Positions 61,246 to 64,000 of a stretch of DNA of 64,000 nucleotides are shown piece after piece (the stretch's first letter is position 1; each line of letters opens with the position of its first letter). The DNA is from CAXPZW01 sp964221845 (GTDB lineage Bacteria; Bacteroidota; Bacteroidia; Flavobacteriales_D; Sanyastnellaceae): positions 124,001-188,000 of the forward strand of contig CAXPZW010000012.1 of the NCBI GenBank assembly GCA_964221845.1, read 5' to 3'. Made by a program: the position numbers and the translations under genes. Below the pieces are notes generated by a model, which worked only from the letters and a program-made list of their open reading frames with translations, did no database searches and was not told the DNA's origin.

Positions 61246-62208
61246 TCAGGTTACTTCAAGGATTTTTTTTTTCAGCGCTGTGAGCATCGCCTCCACCATT
61301 TGGGCCAAATCGTACTGTGGATCCCAGCCCCAATCGCGGCGTGCAGCCTGGTCGTTGATGGAGTTGGGCCAGCTGTCTGCAATGGTCTGGCGGAAGTCCG
61401 GTACATAGTCTACCATCAACGCAGGAATGTGCGCACGAATGGCTTCGGCAATGGTCTCCGGTGTAAAGGAGATCCCGGCCAAATTGTACGACGAGCGCAG
61501 CTTGATTTGGTCTGTCGGAGCTTCGGTGATTTGGATGGTGGCGCGGATGGCGTCCTCCATGTACATCATGGGCAGCGCCGTATCGGCTTCCAAGAAACTG
61601 GTGTATGCGCCCGAGGCGAGGGCTTCGTGGAAGATCTCCACGGCATAATCCGTAGTGCCGCCTCCCGGAGGAGCGCTGTGGCTGATCAGGCCTGGGTAGC
61701 GCACACTGCGCACATCCACGCCGTATTTCTCGTGGTAATACTCGCACCAGCGTTCGCCGGCGAGTTTGGAGATGCCGTACACGGTGCTGGGTTCGCACAG
61801 GGCGTTTTGCGGGGTCAGGTGGCGTGGGGTAGAGGGGCCAAACACCGCAATGGAACTGGGCCAAAACAGTTTGGAGTAGACCCCTTCACGGGCCAATTCC
61901 AACAGGTTCAGCAGGCTTTTCATGTTGAGGTCCCAGGCCAGCAGGGGGTGCTGTTCGGCGCGTGCGCTAAGCATGGCCGCCAGGTGATACACCGTTTGGA
62001 TGTTGTGGGACTGAAGTACACGTGCACACGCCTCGCGGTCCATGACGTCGAGGAGCTCAAAGGGCCCGTCTTGCAGGGCCGGATGTTCGCTGGGGCGGAT
62101 GTCGGAGGCCACCACCTGCGTTGTGCCGTGTTGAGCGCGCAGGGCCACTACCAGGTCAATCCCGATTTGGCCCGACGCTCCGATCACGAGGATTTTTCCA
62201 CCGTTCAT
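61246..62208 (-). CDS. NAD-dependent epimerase/L-threonine dehydrogenase-like SDR
   Basis: A 320-residue extended short-chain dehydrogenase. NAD-binding GASGQIGIDL near residue 9 and the catalytic YGISKLAGE (YxxxK) near residue 145 are clear. The set of conserved blocks (AAMLSARAEQHPLLAWDLNM, SSIAVFGP, GGGTTDYAVEIFH) matches the SDR-type L-threonine 3-dehydrogenase of Bacteroidota, which makes 2-amino-3-ketobutyrate. Homology to UDP-sugar epimerases leaves some room for doubt. It is divergent from the sigma factor gene. Confidence 0.85.
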   Translation of the reverse strand: MNGGKILVIGASGQIGIDLVVALRAQHGTTQVVASDIRPSEHPALQDGPFELLDVMDREACARVLQSHNIQTVYHLAAMLSARAEQHPLLAWDLNMKSLLNLLELAREGVYSKLFWPSSIAVFGPSTPRHLTPQNALCEPSTVYGISKLAGERWCEYYHEKYGVDVRSVRYPGLISHSAPPGGGTTDYAVEIFHEALASGAYTSFLEADTALPMMYMEDAIRATIQITEAPTDQIKLRSSYNLAGISFTPETIAEAIRAHIPALMVDYVPDFRQTIADSWPNSINDQAARRDWGWDPQYDLAQMVEAMLTALKKKILEVT

Positions 62209-62324
62209 TGCGGTTGGGAGATGTTGGGTGCGCCAAATGTAGGAGTTTGCTTTCGGCCATTCTGCGCGTTTTTTCCCCGACTGTTGATTTTTTGCTGACC
62301 AAACTCTGCGGGCTTTTTTCTTTC

Positions 62325-62873
62325 TTGCGCCGACCACGCAAGGAAACCAAGGGCTTGTCCCAGAAACCAGCATACGAGGCCCTGACCGATCAGGAATACC
62401 GGCAATTCTTCGAAGAGTTGTACGTTCCTGTGCGCAATTATCTCTACTTCAAAGTAGGCGACAATGGCGTGGCCGAAGACATTGCCCAAGACACTTTCAT
62501 CAAGCTCTGGCAGAACCGCGGGAAAATCGACAAGCGGACGGTAAAGTCCTATCTTTATACCATAGCCGGCAACCTTGCGATCAACCACCTGAAGCGCCAG
62601 CAACTGCACTACAAATTCCAGAACCAATCGGTCATGGGGACCGACATCAAGTCTCCGGAATACAAGCTGCAGATGAAGGAGTACGAGGAACAGTTGAATC
62701 AAGTACTATCCGCCATCCCCGAAGGCCCCCGAGAGGTCTTTCTGATGAACAGACTTGAAGACCTCAAGTACCGTGAAATCGCGGAGCGCCTTGGGCTCAG
62801 TGTCAAAGCGGTAGAAAAGCGCATGAGCAAGGCCTTGCAGCTGATCCGCGAAAACCTGGGTGTGGACCTTTGA
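62325..62873 (+). CDS. RNA polymerase ECF-type sigma factor
   Basis: A sigma-70 region 2/4 protein of about 182 residues. Region 2 contains FKVGDNGVAEDIAQDTFIKLW; region 4 contains the helix-turn-helix YREIAERLGLSVKAVEKRMSKAL. The start is not an ATG: in frame there are TTG codons at 62292, 62325 and 62355, and 62325 is chosen to give the usual length. The gene abuts the TonB-dependent receptor that begins within its stop codon. No FecR-type anti-sigma gene lies between them. Confidence 0.85.
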   Translation: MRRPRKETKGLSQKPAYEALTDQEYRQFFEELYVPVRNYLYFKVGDNGVAEDIAQDTFIKLWQNRGKIDKRTVKSYLYTIAGNLAINHLKRQQLHYKFQNQSVMGTDIKSPEYKLQMKEYEEQLNQVLSAIPEGPREVFLMNRLEDLKYREIAERLGLSVKAVEKRMSKALQLIRENLGVDL

Positions 62874-64000
62874 AGTCTCTACTGCTAACATGTGCGTTTG
62901 TATTGCTGGCCGGCCTCTGTTTCGCCCAGCCTGATGTGGTGCTCAATGAAAACTTCGTCAACACCCGCCTGGACAAAGCGCTGCTCACCCTCCGCAAGAA
63001 CTACGACATCCGATTGGCCTACGACGGCCGCATGCTGCGCCGCACCAAAGTGAACGTGGAGCTGCGCGGGGTGCCGCTTGAAAGTGGCCTGTCCCAGCTG
63101 TTGGAAGGCACCGACTTTGAGTGGAAGCTGCTGGGCAACACGTACGCTGTTCTGCCCGCACTCGAGCAGACGCAAACTGCACCTGTTGACTCGGTACGCA
63201 CCAATGTGCGGTGGCGTGCCCGTGTGCTCGACCGCGAATCCGGAGAGTCTCTGCCCTTTGCCACCGTGGTGGTGGCCGGTTCCACCCAAGGGGTCCAGTC
63301 CAACGAGGAGGGCTACTTCGTGTTGAGTGGCATTCCTTCGGACACCGCAACCATTCGTATTACATACGTAGGGTATGAACCGCTGGAATTGCGGTTGGCC
63401 CAATTTGCAGGCACCTACCCAGAGGTGATCCGCCTCGACCACAACCTGTCGGTGATGCCGTTGGTGCCGGTCTACGGCGAACAAACCCGCATGATCAACC
63501 GCAGCGCCACCCCAGGACTGCTCACCATGCAAGCCGAGGCCTCGCGCTACGTGCCCAATGCCGGTGAGCCCGATGTGATCCGAGCCCTCCAATACCAACC
63601 GGGCATTGTGGCCACTGGAGAATCCTCGGGCAACATCCACATCCGCGGCGGGGAGGCCGATGAAAACTTGGTGGTGTACGACGGCTTTACGGTCTACCAC
63701 TTGGACCACTTCTTCGGCATTTTCTCGGCGTTCAACCCTGAGAGCATCAAGAACATCCGCGTGCACCGCGGCTGGTTTGAGCCGCGCTACGGCGGACGGA
63801 CTGCGGGCGTGATCGAGGTCACCGGAAAAGACGGCAACCGCGAGCAAACCTCGGCAGTGTTCAATGCCAACCTGCTCAGCGCCAATTTGCAGTTGCAAAC
63901 GCCGCTGCCTTACAAGGCGTCTTCGTTGATTGTGTCCGCACGCCGTTCGCTGACCGATGCCTGGAACTCTGGGGTGTACCGTTCGTTGTTCAACAACCTG
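62870..64000 (+). CDS. TonB-dependent receptor with STN domain, partial
   Basis: About 377 codons are visible before the window ends. The start is a TTG at 62870 that overlaps the sigma factor stop. It has a signal peptide (residues about 1-20), an STN-like domain (about 25-90), a carboxypeptidase-regulatory domain (residues about 105-185, from ARVLDRESGESLPFATVVV) and the plug domain (VIRALQYQPGIVATG, IHIRGGEADENLVVYDG). The STN domain usually contacts an anti-sigma factor to signal substrate binding. The substrate is unknown. Confidence 0.88.
   Translation, partial: MKSLLLTCAFVLLAGLCFAQPDVVLNENFVNTRLDKALLTLRKNYDIRLAYDGRMLRRTKVNVELRGVPLESGLSQLLEGTDFEWKLLGNTYAVLPALEQTQTAPVDSVRTNVRWRARVLDRESGESLPFATVVVAGSTQGVQSNEEGYFVLSGIPSDTATIRITYVGYEPLELRLAQFAGTYPEVIRLDHNLSVMPLVPVYGEQTRMINRSATPGLLTMQAEASRYVPNAGEPDVIRALQYQPGIVATGESSGNIHIRGGEADENLVVYDGFTVYHLDHFFGIFSAFNPESIKNIRVHRGWFEPRYGGRTAGVIEVTGKDGNREQTSAVFNANLLSANLQLQTPLPYKASSLIVSARRSLTDAWNSGVYRSLFNNL

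Overview
The window looks like a chromosomal segment of a GC-rich member of the Bacteroidota, probably a Flavobacteriales-like aquatic lineage, although the sequence does not fix the family. The support is: many genes preceded by the Bacteroidota -7 promoter element TAnnTTTG rather than E. coli-type boxes or strong Shine-Dalgarno sites; an ECF sigma factor coupled to a TonB-dependent receptor with an STN domain; secreted TonB-C and YwqK-repeat proteins; a beta-propeller signalling protein; unlinked pheS and pheT; and an SDR-type threonine dehydrogenase. Genes are tightly packed, often with ATGA-type overlaps. I saw no tRNA, rRNA, CRISPR array, insertion sequence, integrase or phage gene, so most of the window is core genome.

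Layout. 1-4560 (minus): a partial lysophospholipid acyltransferase, pheT, a MarC-family protein and purN. 4669-6134: a secreted leucine-rich-repeat-like protein and a broken Hpt gene. 6223-9443 (minus): a sulfur-carrier cysteine biosynthesis operon (cysM, JAMM peptidase, CysO-like carrier, MoeZ-like activator) preceded by two tandem cysteine-rich leader ORFs with terminator hairpins. 9444-11300: a secreted esterase-like/beta-barrel protein. 11533-17079 (minus): the mreB-mreC-mreD-PBP2-rodA elongasome operon. 17197-23453: purH, an ABC permease, an outer-membrane protein, and a degenerate phosphorelay cluster. 23790-29769 (plus): rfbD, phosphoglucomutase, GNAT, aspartokinase and an orphan ExbD. 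29804-33700 (minus): DUF2795, cobalamin adenosyltransferase and a propeller-cyclase. 33806-45751: nucleotide, protease, SOD, ispD, dus, LolE-like, rbfA, gdhA, LpxD-like and PP2C genes. 45709-49691 (minus): an O-antigen ligase, Wzz and Wzx trio. 49742-64000: a TonB-C paralogue pair, cyclophilin, pheS, a TPR histidine kinase, peptidases, cysS, a YwqK-repeat protein, a Thr dehydrogenase-like epimerase, and an ECF sigma factor with a TonB receptor that runs off the end.

The most interesting item is the cysteine module. The four genes correspond to the mycobacterial MoeZ-CysO-Mec-CysM route, in which sulfur travels as a protein thiocarboxylate. Here the carrier ends GG-Ser-His, so it would need proteolytic trimming before use. 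Upstream are two short ORFs, one with five consecutive Cys codons and one with seven Cys codons in two runs. Each is followed by a terminator-like hairpin. For the second, the final codons can pair with the terminator's 5' arm and loop, which is the geometry expected of classical ribosome-mediated attenuation. I read this as a cysteine-responsive attenuator; it is inferred from sequence only.

A second theme is decay in two-component phosphorelay genes. One Hpt gene has two in-frame stops. A membrane-receiver gene has one in-frame stop. A neighbouring Hpt-like protein has Tyr at the phosphorylatable His position.
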